From: Micrococcus terreus
GTDB lineage: Bacteria > Actinomycetota > Actinomycetes > Actinomycetales > Micrococcaceae
Assembly: GCF_900116905.1 (NCBI RefSeq)
Contig: NZ_FPCG01000003.1
Span: 186,001-250,000 of the forward strand
Length of the DNA: 64,000 nucleotides
Direction of reading: 5' to 3'
The position numbers and the translations under genes are program-made. The notes under the pieces were generated by a model that had not been told where the DNA came from, made no database searches, and worked only from the letters and a program-made list of their open reading frames with translations. Below are positions 45,983-54,166 of the stretch, piece by piece; the first letter of the stretch is position 1; the number at the start of each line of letters is the position of its first letter.

Positions 45983-48850
45983 TCAGTGGGCGGCGTGGCG
46001 TCCGGACGGGGCCGGCTGCTCGGCCGCCGTGTCCGCACCCTCGTGGTCGCCCACGTGCTCGAAGCCGTGGCTGCGCTCCAGTGCGGAGCCCTCCACGTCC
46101 ACGTTCGGCATGATCCTGTCCAGCCACTTCGGCAGCCACCAGGCGGCATCGCCGAAGAGGTGCATCAGGGCCGGCATCAGCAGCAGGCGGACCAGGAACG
46201 CGTCTACCAGCACGCCAAACGCCAGGCCGAAGCCGATCGGACGGATCATCGCCGACTCGGCGAACACGAATCCGCCGAACACCGAGATCATGATGATCGC
46301 AGCAGCGGTCACCACCGCCCGGCCGGCATGCAGACCCTCCATCACGGCCACGCGCGCCTTCGAGCCATGCGCATAGGCCTCGCGCATCCCGGAGGCCACG
46401 AACAGCTGATAGTCCATGGCCAGCCCGAACAGCACGCCGATCATGATGGTCGGCAGGAAGGAGAGGATCGGGCCCGGGTTGTGCACCCCGAACAGCTCCG
46501 AGAGCCAGCCCCACTGATAGATCGCGACCACTCCGCCCATGGCGGCGAACACCGAGAGGATGAACCCACCGGTGGCGATCACGGGCACCAGGAGGGAGCG
46601 GAACACCAGGATCATGATGATCAGCGAGAGCCCGACGACGACCCCCAGGTAGAGCGGCAGGGCGTCAGAGAGCTTGTCCGAGACATCGATGAACCCGGAG
46701 GTCATGCCGGCCACGGACAGGTTGGTGGCCTCGCCGGCGGCCTCAGTGCCGCGCAGGGTCTTGACCAGCTCCTCGGTGGAGACGGCGTTGGGGCCCTCTT
46801 CCGGAATCACCTGGAACATCATCACGGACTGGTCCTCGTTGACGGCGGCAGGCACGGCGGAGACCACGTGGTCCATGCCGGCCAGCTGCTCGCCCACGGC
46901 GATCTGCTGGTCCATGACCTCGCCCTCGTCCAGACCGGAGGGCAGGTCTGCGGTGACCACGAGCGGACCGTTGCGGCCCTCGCCGAACTCCTCGCCGATG
47001 GTCATGTAGGACTGGTGCGCGGCGGACTCCACGGGCTCCGAGCCGCCGTCCGGCAGGCCCAGGCGCATGGAGAAGAACGGGATGGCCAGCACCACGAGGA
47101 TGCCGATCGCCAGCACCGAGGTCAGCACTGCACGGGCGGTGGACATCGGCTGACGGGAGGCCGGCTTCGAACCGGACTCATCCCGCACCGAAGCGGCAGC
47201 GGAGCGGCCGGCATCGGTGGCCAGGGTGGCGGACCCGGCGGACTCGCGACCAGCCTGCTCCTGGTGGCGCAGTCCACGCTCCACCAGCTCGGCCTCCTCG
47301 GCCGTGGCCGCCGCACCTGCACCGGTGAGGGCACCGGAGGCCTGGGTGGAGCGGGAGGCGAGGGAGCCGTCGTCGGGAAGGCCTGCCTGCGGATGTGCCG
47401 CGGCCAGTGCCGAGCGCTCCTTCCTGCTCAGCACGCGGTGCCCGATCAGGCCCAGCAGGGCCGGGGTCAGGGTGGTGGCGATCAGCACGGCCACGGCCAC
47501 GCAGACCGCGCCCACGGTGCCCATCAGGCCCAGGAACGGGATGCCGGTGACGTTCAGGGCGGCCAGCGCGATGATCACGGTCAGGCCGGCGAACACCACG
47601 GCGTTGCCGGAGGTGCCGTTGGCCAGGCCGATCGACTCGTGCAGGGGCATGCCGTCCTTGAGCTGACGACGGTGACGGTTGATGATGAACAGCGCGTAGT
47701 CGATGCCCACGGCCAGGCCGAGCATGATGCCCAGCACCGGGGTCACCGAGAGCATCTCCACCACACCGGAGAAGGCCAGGGTGGCGGTGGCGCCGATGCC
47801 CACGCCGATCAGCGCGGTCAGGATCGGCAGGCCGGCGGCCACGAAGGTGCCCAGCATGATCAGCAGCACGATGGCCGCCACGATCAGGCCGACCACCTCG
47901 GCCGGGCCCACGATGCTCGGGATGGTCTGGGACAGGCCCTGCGTGGGCAGCACCTCCACGCCCTCGATCTCCGCGGTCTCCAGGGTGTCCACCACGGCAG
48001 TCTGGTCAGCGGCGTCCACGTCCAGCATGGGGGTGGTGAACAGGATGGTCCCGACGGCGGCGCTTCCGTCCTCCGAGACGCTGCGGAAGTCCTCGGTAAG
48101 GGTCAACAGCGACTCGCCGCGCTCCAAGTCCTGCGTGCCGGACTCGGCCTCGGCCACGCCCTGCTCGAACTCGGCCTTCTGCTCCTCCAACTGAGCGCGC
48201 CCCTCCTCGAGCTGCGCACGTCCCTGGTCCAGCTGGGCCTGCTGTGCGTCGAGCTGCTGCTGCTGGGCATTGAGCTGACCCAGCATGGCAGCAGGTGCTC
48301 CGGCGGCCTCGGCCTGGGCGCGGGCCTCGTCCAGCTGCGCCTGACCGGCGTCCAGCTGCTCCTGGCCGGAGTTCAACTGGTCCTCGGAGGCCTGGAGCTG
48401 CTCCTCGGCCTCGGCGATCTGGGCCCGGCCGTCCTCGATCTGGGCCTGACCGTCCGCCAGCTGGGTCTTGCCGTCCTCCAGCTCCTGGCGCTGGTCCTCG
48501 ATCATCTGGTCGGTCTCGAAGGGGTCTACCACCGAGTCCACGCCGGAGAGGCCCTCCACCTCAGTGAGCAGATCGGCGATCTCGGTGCGCTGGTCCTGCG
48601 TCAGCTCGCCGCCGGACTCGCTGCGGAACACCACCTGGCCGGAGCCGTTGGCCGCCTCCGGGAACTCCTTCTGCAGGCGGTCGGTCACCTCCGTGGTGGG
48701 GGTGCCCGGGATGGTGATGGACGTGGTCAGCGTGCCGGAGAACGCCAGGAAGGCGCCCACCGACAGGGCCAGTGCCACGATCCAGGCGACGATCGCGGCC
48801 CACGGCTTCGTTGAGGATGAGAAGCCGAGGCGATAGAGCAGTTCGGCCAT
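45983..48850 (-). CDS. MMPL-family RND exporter with periplasmic coiled coil
   Basis: A 955-residue transporter with two sets of six helices. The first extracytoplasmic loop (about 125-250) contains a long, regular glutamine-rich coiled coil with repeating DGxxQL/AGQAQLD units and no proline. A cytoplasmic linker of about 120 residues separates the halves and contains a degenerate dispersed repeat (LPDDG). MMPL proteins move lipids, siderophores or drugs using proton motive force. GVLFGLAMDYQLF and LGLAVGIDYALFI carry the proton-relay Asp-Tyr pairs. It is divergent from the TetR gene, so it is likely repressed by it. Confidence 0.9.
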   Translation of the reverse strand: MAELLYRLGFSSSTKPWAAIVAWIVALALSVGAFLAFSGTLTTSITIPGTPTTEVTDRLQKEFPEAANGSGQVVFRSESGGELTQDQRTEIADLLTEVEGLSGVDSVVDPFETDQMIEDQRQELEDGKTQLADGQAQIEDGRAQIAEAEEQLQASEDQLNSGQEQLDAGQAQLDEARAQAEAAGAPAAMLGQLNAQQQQLDAQQAQLDQGRAQLEEGRAQLEEQKAEFEQGVAEAESGTQDLERGESLLTLTEDFRSVSEDGSAAVGTILFTTPMLDVDAADQTAVVDTLETAEIEGVEVLPTQGLSQTIPSIVGPAEVVGLIVAAIVLLIMLGTFVAAGLPILTALIGVGIGATATLAFSGVVEMLSVTPVLGIMLGLAVGIDYALFIINRHRRQLKDGMPLHESIGLANGTSGNAVVFAGLTVIIALAALNVTGIPFLGLMGTVGAVCVAVAVLIATTLTPALLGLIGHRVLSRKERSALAAAHPQAGLPDDGSLASRSTQASGALTGAGAAATAEEAELVERGLRHQEQAGRESAGSATLATDAGRSAAASVRDESGSKPASRQPMSTARAVLTSVLAIGILVVLAIPFFSMRLGLPDGGSEPVESAAHQSYMTIGEEFGEGRNGPLVVTADLPSGLDEGEVMDQQIAVGEQLAGMDHVVSAVPAAVNEDQSVMMFQVIPEEGPNAVSTEELVKTLRGTEAAGEATNLSVAGMTSGFIDVSDKLSDALPLYLGVVVGLSLIIMILVFRSLLVPVIATGGFILSVFAAMGGVVAIYQWGWLSELFGVHNPGPILSFLPTIMIGVLFGLAMDYQLFVASGMREAYAHGSKARVAVMEGLHAGRAVVTAAAIIMISVFGGFVFAESAMIRPIGFGLAFGVLVDAFLVRLLLMPALMHLFGDAAWWLPKWLDRIMPNVDVEGSALERSHGFEHVGDHEGADTAAEQPAPSGRHAAH

Positions 48851-48957
48851 GAGCAGGCCACTCCTTCGGGTCCGGGGAGGATGGTGAGGGAAAGTTCAGG
48901 TGAGGTCGACAGACACGGCGACGGAGCCGCCGTCGTACATGCGCCCTGATCTATAGT

Positions 48958-48970
48958 AGACGCAACGTCT
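48958..48970. promoter_or_regulatory. Operator AGACG-CAA-CGTCT between the MMPL and TetR genes
   Basis: This perfect 5+5 inverted repeat is in the divergent intergenic region, next to a -10-like CTATAGT (48951-48957). It is a candidate binding site for the adjacent TetR regulator, controlling exporter and regulator together. Confidence 0.5.
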
Positions 48971-49035
48971 CGTATTCAAAATGCGCCCTGGGTCACACTC
49001 GTCTCCCCGGGCAGACCTGTCTGAAGGAGCCTTCG

Positions 49036-49656
49036 GTGAGCGCTGAGCAGAGCCCGGACCCCGCTGAGGAGCCCGCGCGCCGCGGACGGCCGCGCAGTGA
49101 GGCCTCACGACTGAAGGTGCTCACCGCTGCCGCGCGGCTGATGGTGGAGGGCGGATTCGAGCACCTCACCGTGGAGGGGATCGCCGCTGAGGCCGGAGTG
49201 GCCAAGCAGACCGTCTACCGCTGGTGGGGCTCCAAGGCCGATGTGGTGGTGGAGACGATCGCCGACGGACACCTGCCCACGCCCGTGGAGGGACCTGAGG
49301 ACACGGGGGACCTGCGTGCCGATGTGCGGGCCTGGCTCGAGGAGATCTTCGGCGCCGTGGAGCTCGGGGACACCTCACGACTCGTCCGGGCCCTGCTGGC
49401 GGCCCTGGCCTCCGCCTCGGAGACCGCCGCGGCCATCAACGCCGCGCTGATCGAACCCATCCAGGAGGGGCTGCGCGAGCGGTTCGTGCTCGAGGCGCAG
49501 CGCCGGCCCGGTGCCCTGCCCTCGGATCCCGGGTTCCTGGCGGACACCGTGGGCGCCAGCGTGCTGCTGCACATCATGCTGGGCGATCCGCTCGAGCAGC
49601 AGTGGATGCAGCAGCTGCTGGACCTGGTGGCGCCGGCGGGCAGTAGGCTGGACTGA
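49036..49656 (+). CDS. TetR-family transcriptional regulator
   Basis: A 206-residue repressor. The N-terminal helix-turn-helix (about 28-58) has LTVEGIAAEAGVAKQTVYRWW, followed by the helical ligand domain. The GTG start follows AAGGAG. It is divergent from the MMPL exporter and overlaps the cardiolipin synthase start by one base (TGATG). It may therefore respond to a membrane-active compound and link export with membrane lipid synthesis. Confidence 0.92.
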   Translation: MSAEQSPDPAEEPARRGRPRSEASRLKVLTAAARLMVEGGFEHLTVEGIAAEAGVAKQTVYRWWGSKADVVVETIADGHLPTPVEGPEDTGDLRADVRAWLEEIFGAVELGDTSRLVRALLAALASASETAAAINAALIEPIQEGLRERFVLEAQRRPGALPSDPGFLADTVGASVLLHIMLGDPLEQQWMQQLLDLVAPAGSRLD

Positions 49657-51155
49657 TGCTCTGGCCCGTCGCCGAGTTCGGCATGTTCCCGCAGTGGCTC
49701 ACCATCCTCATGTGGATCGCCGACGTGGCCATCCGTCTGCTGCTGCTGGGCATCGTCCCCGGCAACCGGCGCCCCGCCACAGCCATGGCCTGGCTGCTCA
49801 TCATCTTCTTCCTGCCCCTGCCCGGGCTGGTGCTGTTCCTGTTGGTCGGCTCCTTCCGCCTGGGCGGGCAGCGCCGGTCCCGGCAGGAAGCCGTCAACGA
49901 GGAGCTGCGCGAGGCCACCGAGCACCTTGAGCTTCCCAACGAGGTGGGCCACGCCCCGGAGTACGTGCGCTCGGCCGCCGCGCTGACCCGTCACCTCACC
50001 GGGTTCCCCATGCTGGACGGCAGCCACTTCGAGTTCATCACGGACTACCGCCAGTCGCTGCACCGGATGGCCCAGGACATCGACGGCGCCCAGAAGTACG
50101 TCAACCTGATCTTCTACATCTTCTCCGAGGACCCCAAGGACCGGCAGGGCTACGTCTCCGAGGTACTCCAGGCCCTGGAGCGCGCGCAAGCTCGCGGAGT
50201 GAAGGTGCGGGTGCTGTTTGACCACATCGCCACGTTGCGCGTCACCGGGTACTTCTCGCTCAAACGGCGCCTGCGCGAGGCCGGGATCGAGTTCCATGTG
50301 ACCATGCCGGTGCGGCCGCTGCGTGGTCAGTACCAGCGCCCTGACCTGCGCAACCACCGCAAGATCCTGGTGATCGACGGGGAGATCGGCTACACCGGCT
50401 CGCAGAACTTGATCGAGCCCGGGTACAAGCGCCGCTCCGCGCACGCCATGGGACGCGAGTGGGTGGACCTGATGGCCCGGGTGACCGGCGTGACCGTCAC
50501 CTCCCTGGACGTGGTGTTCGCCACCGACTGGTTCGCCGAGACCGGGCGCCACCTGCTCGGAGAGCTGCGCATGCCCACGGACGAGGAGTACCGGCGCACC
50601 GAGGGCACGATCGCCCAGGTCATCCCCTCCGGCCCCGGATTCGTCACCGAGAACAACCTGCGCCTGTTCAACCACCTCTTCTACGCCGCCAAGCACCGCC
50701 TCACCGTGGTCAGCCCCTACCTGGTCCCGGACGACTCCATGCTCTACGCGATCACCACGGCGGCGCAGCGGGGCGTGGAGGTGGAGCTGTTCGTGTGCCG
50801 CAAGGCCGATCAGTTCATGGTGCAGCACGCCCAGCAGTCCTACTATGAGGCTCTGCTGCGCTCCGGCGTGCGGATCCACCGCTACCCGGACCCGGATGTG
50901 CTGCACTCCAAGCTGTTCACCGTGGACGACGACGTGGCCGTGTTCGGCTCCTCCAACATGGACATGCGCTCGTTCTCGTTGAACATGGAAGTCTCGGTCA
51001 TGCTGGTGGGTGCCGAGTCCGTGGACGCGCTGACCCAGGTGGTGCAGCAGTACCGCGAGGTCTCTGAGGAGCTCACCCTGGACGAGTGGCTGGCCCGGCC
51101 GCGCTCCCACCGCTGGGTGGACAACGTGTTCCGGCTGACCTCGGCCCTGCAGTAG
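49656..51155 (+). CDS. cls: Cardiolipin synthase (phospholipase D family)
   Basis: A 499-residue membrane enzyme that joins phosphatidyl groups to make cardiolipin. Two N-terminal helices (about 15-65) are followed by two HKD motifs: NHRKILVIDG (His234, Lys236, Asp241) and LHSKLFTVDD in the C-terminal half, followed by SSNMDMRSFSLN. It is coupled to the TetR gene by a TGATG overlap. Confidence 0.92.
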   Translation: MLWPVAEFGMFPQWLTILMWIADVAIRLLLLGIVPGNRRPATAMAWLLIIFFLPLPGLVLFLLVGSFRLGGQRRSRQEAVNEELREATEHLELPNEVGHAPEYVRSAAALTRHLTGFPMLDGSHFEFITDYRQSLHRMAQDIDGAQKYVNLIFYIFSEDPKDRQGYVSEVLQALERAQARGVKVRVLFDHIATLRVTGYFSLKRRLREAGIEFHVTMPVRPLRGQYQRPDLRNHRKILVIDGEIGYTGSQNLIEPGYKRRSAHAMGREWVDLMARVTGVTVTSLDVVFATDWFAETGRHLLGELRMPTDEEYRRTEGTIAQVIPSGPGFVTENNLRLFNHLFYAAKHRLTVVSPYLVPDDSMLYAITTAAQRGVEVELFVCRKADQFMVQHAQQSYYEALLRSGVRIHRYPDPDVLHSKLFTVDDDVAVFGSSNMDMRSFSLNMEVSVMLVGAESVDALTQVVQQYREVSEELTLDEWLARPRSHRWVDNVFRLTSALQ

Positions 51156-51223
51156 GTGCAGGTTGAAGCGTGTAGGGGTTGGTGGGGGTTGGTGAGCCTC
51201 GGAGCGGACGGTTCTCGGCTCCT

Positions 51224-51285
51224 CACCCCCTTCTCGGGACATCTGGAGGTGTTCGCGGGGGTCAGCGTGTCCCGGGAAGGGGGTG
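51224..51285. terminator. Bidirectional terminator between cls and pabB
   Basis: CACCCCCTTCTCGGGAC (51224-51240) pairs with 51269-51285 over 17 bp with one G-U pair. The loop is 28 bases. The flanking genes converge on it. Confidence 0.75.
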
Positions 51286-51325
51286 GACGCACTGATCAGC
51301 CCCGATTTGTCCGGGTTGGCTCAGA

Positions 51326-53482
51326 TCACTCCGGGAAGTCCGACCCCAGCACGCCCAGCACGCCGCGGGCCTTGGTGCGCACCTCGTCCCACTCCTCCTC
51401 CGGGACCGAGTCCGAGGTGATCGCCCCCCCGACCCCGAGCGAGAGCCGGGTGGCCGGTTCCCCGCCGTCCGGGTTCCCGCCCCTGTCCTCACGTCTCACC
51501 CCGTGCACCACCACCAACGTGCGGATCAGCACGTTCAGGTCGGCCGCCCCGTCCGCAGACAGGTACCCCGCCACGCCGGAGTAGACACCGCGCGGTCCCG
51601 ACTCCAGCTCCTCGAGGATGTCCATGGTGGAGATCTTCGGTGCCCCGGTCATCGAGCCGGGCGGGAACGCGGCAGCGACGGCGTCGGCGCGCGGCACCCC
51701 GGGCTGCAGCCGGGCGGTCACCGTGGACACCATCTGGTGCACGGTGGGGTAGGACTCGATGGCGCACAGTCGCGTGGTGGCCAGGGTCCCGGGCACGGCG
51801 AACCGGGAGAGGTCGTTGCGGGCCAGATCCGTGATCATGATGTTCTCGGCGCGGTCCTTCACGGACTCGGCCAGCTCCCGCGCCAGCGCCGCATCCGTCT
51901 CCGGGTCCGCCCCGCGCGGCCGGGTGCCCTTGATCGGCTCGGTCACCAGGGTCCCGTCCGCCCCGATCCGCAGGAACCGCTCCGGGCTGCTCGAGACCAC
52001 CTCGGCGTCCAGCCCGTCGGCCCCAGCGCCGGTCACACCCGAGCCCTCCAGCCGCACGCGTGCGTACAGCGTGAACGGCGCCGGGTTCGCCGCCACCAGC
52101 CGGCGGTACACCGACCACCCGTCGAACCTCACATCACCGAACAGCTCGGCCTGCAGCTGCGTGGTCAAACACACCTCATAGGAGTTGCCCTGCCGGATCT
52201 GCTCCTGCGCCGCGCGCACCGTCCCCAGGTAGCTCGCGCGCTCGTCGCGCAGTCGGAACATGGGCCCGGCGATCTTCTCACCCTCCGCAGTGCTCGGCTC
52301 CACCTCCGTCCCGACGACGGCCAGCACCTTCTTCGCCCAGGCCTCGCCTGCGCGGTCCTCGGCAGACCAGAACAGACAGACGGTGCCGGTGCGGTGGTCC
52401 AGCACCCCGCCGCGATCCGGCTGGAAGAACAGCGCGTCCGGCAGATCGCGTGCGGCACGGCCGGTGGCGGCCCCGTCCGGGGATCCGGTCTCGCGCTTGA
52501 GCTCGTGGCCCATCCAGCCCAGCCAGCCCGGCTGGAAGGGGACGCCTTCGGGGGAGGAGGCGGCGTCGTCGGGAATCCGGGGCGTGGGCCAGGCCGAGGC
52601 CAGCCAGCTGAAGAAGCCCTGCTCGCGGCGGACGGTGACCGCGCCCTGGCGCACCGTGGTCACGCCGTCCCGGTGCTGCATCACCGGGCCCGCCGAGGCC
52701 GAACCCAGCCCGAAGATCGAATGCCCGCTGCGGTGCGGATCCGGGGTAACGGCGTGGTCGGAACTCTCCAGCAGCACGGCCAGCTCGGCGTCCGGACCGC
52801 CCGCGGCGGCGAAGAGCTCCTGGACGGTGGTGGACGAGCCCTCGAGATGCACTGTGCGCCAGGAGTGCCGGCGCTGTGGCGGACCGGGCACCAGGCGCAG
52901 TGCGGGCTCCCACGCGGGCAGCAGCCGCAGCGCCTCCAGCACCTGTGCGGCGGCGGGAGGGGCGTGCGGGGTCTGCTCACCGACCCGCAGGATCAGTTCA
53001 GCCTCCTCGGCCACCGGGTCCTGCGCCAGGTAGGCCCGCTCCTGCCGCGCCCACTGCTCCCAGTGCCGCTCGAAGGTCTCCCCGTCCCGGTCCAGGGCCC
53101 GGCGCCGGCGCTCGGTCTGGTCCAGCTCCACCCACACCACGGTGTCCAGCAGGGTCCGGGCGCTCCGGTTCCCGGCGCCCACGCCTTCGATGATCACGAC
53201 GTCGGCCGGTTCGGTGCTGGCGGCACGGCCCGGCTGGTCGGTGGTCCAGTCCCACCACCTCCAGTGTGCGGTGCGGCCCTGGGCGAGGGGCTCGAGGATG
53301 AGGTCGGCGAGCTCCTCGACGGTGTGGGACAGCCCGTCCCAGCCGGGGTAGATCGAGTCCAGATGGAACACCGAGATGCTGAGATGGGGACGCAGCAGGG
53401 CGGCCAGTTCCAGGGCCAGGGAGGTCTTGCCCGCGCCGGAGCGTCCGTCGATGCCCAGCAGCATCGGGAGGGGCCGGTTCAC
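51326..53482 (-). CDS. pabB: P-loop kinase-aminodeoxychorismate synthase component I (PabB) fusion
   Basis: A 718-residue two-domain protein. Residues 1-200 form a uridine-kinase-like P-loop NTPase with Walker A GRSGAGKT (13-20), an HLDSIYPGW substrate segment and the lid region DQTERRRRAL. Residues about 270-715 are a chorismate-using PabB: SSSPERFLRI, the PIKGT lysine motif (TEPIKGTRPRG) that separates PabB from TrpE (PIAGT), and PPGSMTGAPK. No glutaminase domain is present. GTG 53482 overlaps the MarR stop (GTGA). The linker between the domains contains a dispersed repeat copy (RIPDDA). The kinase substrate and the reason for the fusion are unknown. Confidence 0.88.
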   Translation of the reverse strand: MNRPLPMLLGIDGRSGAGKTSLALELAALLRPHLSISVFHLDSIYPGWDGLSHTVEELADLILEPLAQGRTAHWRWWDWTTDQPGRAASTEPADVVIIEGVGAGNRSARTLLDTVVWVELDQTERRRRALDRDGETFERHWEQWARQERAYLAQDPVAEEAELILRVGEQTPHAPPAAAQVLEALRLLPAWEPALRLVPGPPQRRHSWRTVHLEGSSTTVQELFAAAGGPDAELAVLLESSDHAVTPDPHRSGHSIFGLGSASAGPVMQHRDGVTTVRQGAVTVRREQGFFSWLASAWPTPRIPDDAASSPEGVPFQPGWLGWMGHELKRETGSPDGAATGRAARDLPDALFFQPDRGGVLDHRTGTVCLFWSAEDRAGEAWAKKVLAVVGTEVEPSTAEGEKIAGPMFRLRDERASYLGTVRAAQEQIRQGNSYEVCLTTQLQAELFGDVRFDGWSVYRRLVAANPAPFTLYARVRLEGSGVTGAGADGLDAEVVSSSPERFLRIGADGTLVTEPIKGTRPRGADPETDAALARELAESVKDRAENIMITDLARNDLSRFAVPGTLATTRLCAIESYPTVHQMVSTVTARLQPGVPRADAVAAAFPPGSMTGAPKISTMDILEELESGPRGVYSGVAGYLSADGAADLNVLIRTLVVVHGVRREDRGGNPDGGEPATRLSLGVGGAITSDSVPEEEWDEVRTKARGVLGVLGSDFPE
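52563..52577 (+). repeat. Dispersed 15-mer repeat, one mismatch, in the fusion linker
   Basis: GCGTCGTCGGGAATC on the + strand, although the host gene is on the minus strand. It is read in the protein as RIPDDA between the kinase and PabB domains. Confidence 0.7.
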
Positions 53483-54045
53483 CGGGTGCTCGGCTCCGCG
53501 CGGGGCGGTTCGGTCCCGCGGATTTGCTCTTCGGCGTCCAGCATGCCGGCGGTGGCGGCTTCCAGGACGGCTGCGGCGGTCTGCATCTCCTGCTCGGTGA
53601 ACTCGGAGAGGTGGCGCATCAGGTGCTGGGCCAACGGGGCGAAGATGGCCCGGCCGTCCTGGGTGGCCGAGTCGGTGTGCCGGACCAACACCCGGCGGCG
53701 GTCCGTGCTGGAGCGCTCGCGTTCGGCATGGCCATTGGCCACCAGGCGGTCCACGAGCGCGGTGGTGGAGGCCGAGGTCAGGTGCAGGAGCCGGGCCAGG
53801 TCCGTGGGGGTGGTCTCCAGTCCCTCGGCGTGACGCTGCATCAGCACCGTGAGCGCTCGCAGATCGGTGCGGTGATGGCCGCCCACGCTGCCGGCCATGT
53901 CCGTGGCGCGGTCGGCGGACTCGGAATAGCGGCGCAGGGCCTGGATCAGCCGGAACGCGCTGACGTCGCGCGGGGACGGGGCTGCGGCAGACGGTGGGCC
54001 CTGGGGGGCATGGGGGGCAGGGTGAACGGCGCTCTCGCGGGTCAC
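53479..54045 (-). CDS. MarR-family transcriptional regulator
   Basis: A 188-residue winged-helix protein: TPTDLARLLHLTSASTTALV forms the recognition region and SSTDRRRVLV the wing. The N-terminus is Pro/Ala-rich. It overlaps the kinase-PabB start by 4 bp and is divergent from the second MMPL exporter over the CTCGATCATCGAG palindrome, so it probably represses both directions. Confidence 0.9.
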   Translation of the reverse strand: MTRESAVHPAPHAPQGPPSAAAPSPRDVSAFRLIQALRRYSESADRATDMAGSVGGHHRTDLRALTVLMQRHAEGLETTPTDLARLLHLTSASTTALVDRLVANGHAERERSSTDRRRVLVRHTDSATQDGRAIFAPLAQHLMRHLSEFTEQEMQTAAAVLEAATAGMLDAEEQIRGTEPPRAEPSTR

Positions 54046-54131
54046 TGCGCCTCCTTCTGCCGTGGGTCAACGGCTGATTCTACTGCTCAGCCTGTGGCGG
54101 AGACGGTGAGGGATCTCTCCGACGGAACTAT

Positions 54132-54144
54132 CTCGATCATCGAG
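54132..54144. promoter_or_regulatory. Operator CTCGATCATCGAG for the MarR regulator
   Basis: This perfect 13-base palindrome lies in the 121-bp marR/MMPL divergent region and ends 9 bases before the -10 box TAGGAT. A repressor here would block the exporter promoter. Assignment to the adjacent MarR is inferred. Confidence 0.65.
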
Positions 54145-54153
54145 GGATTACCG

Positions 54154-54159
54154 TAGGAT
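54154..54159 (+). promoter_or_regulatory. -10 box TAGGAT for the leaderless MMPL mRNA
   Basis: TAGGAT lies 7 bases before ATG 54167 and no ribosome site is visible. The box itself overlaps the upstream ATG 54158, which argues against that start. Confidence 0.55.
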
Positions 54160-54166
54160 GTCCAGC

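Noticed and set aside
48130-48480. Tandem DNA repeat or CRISPR-like array
   Set aside because: The periodicity comes from coiled-coil codons (Gln/Leu/Asp/Gly) in the MMPL gene. Units vary in sequence and there are no spacers.
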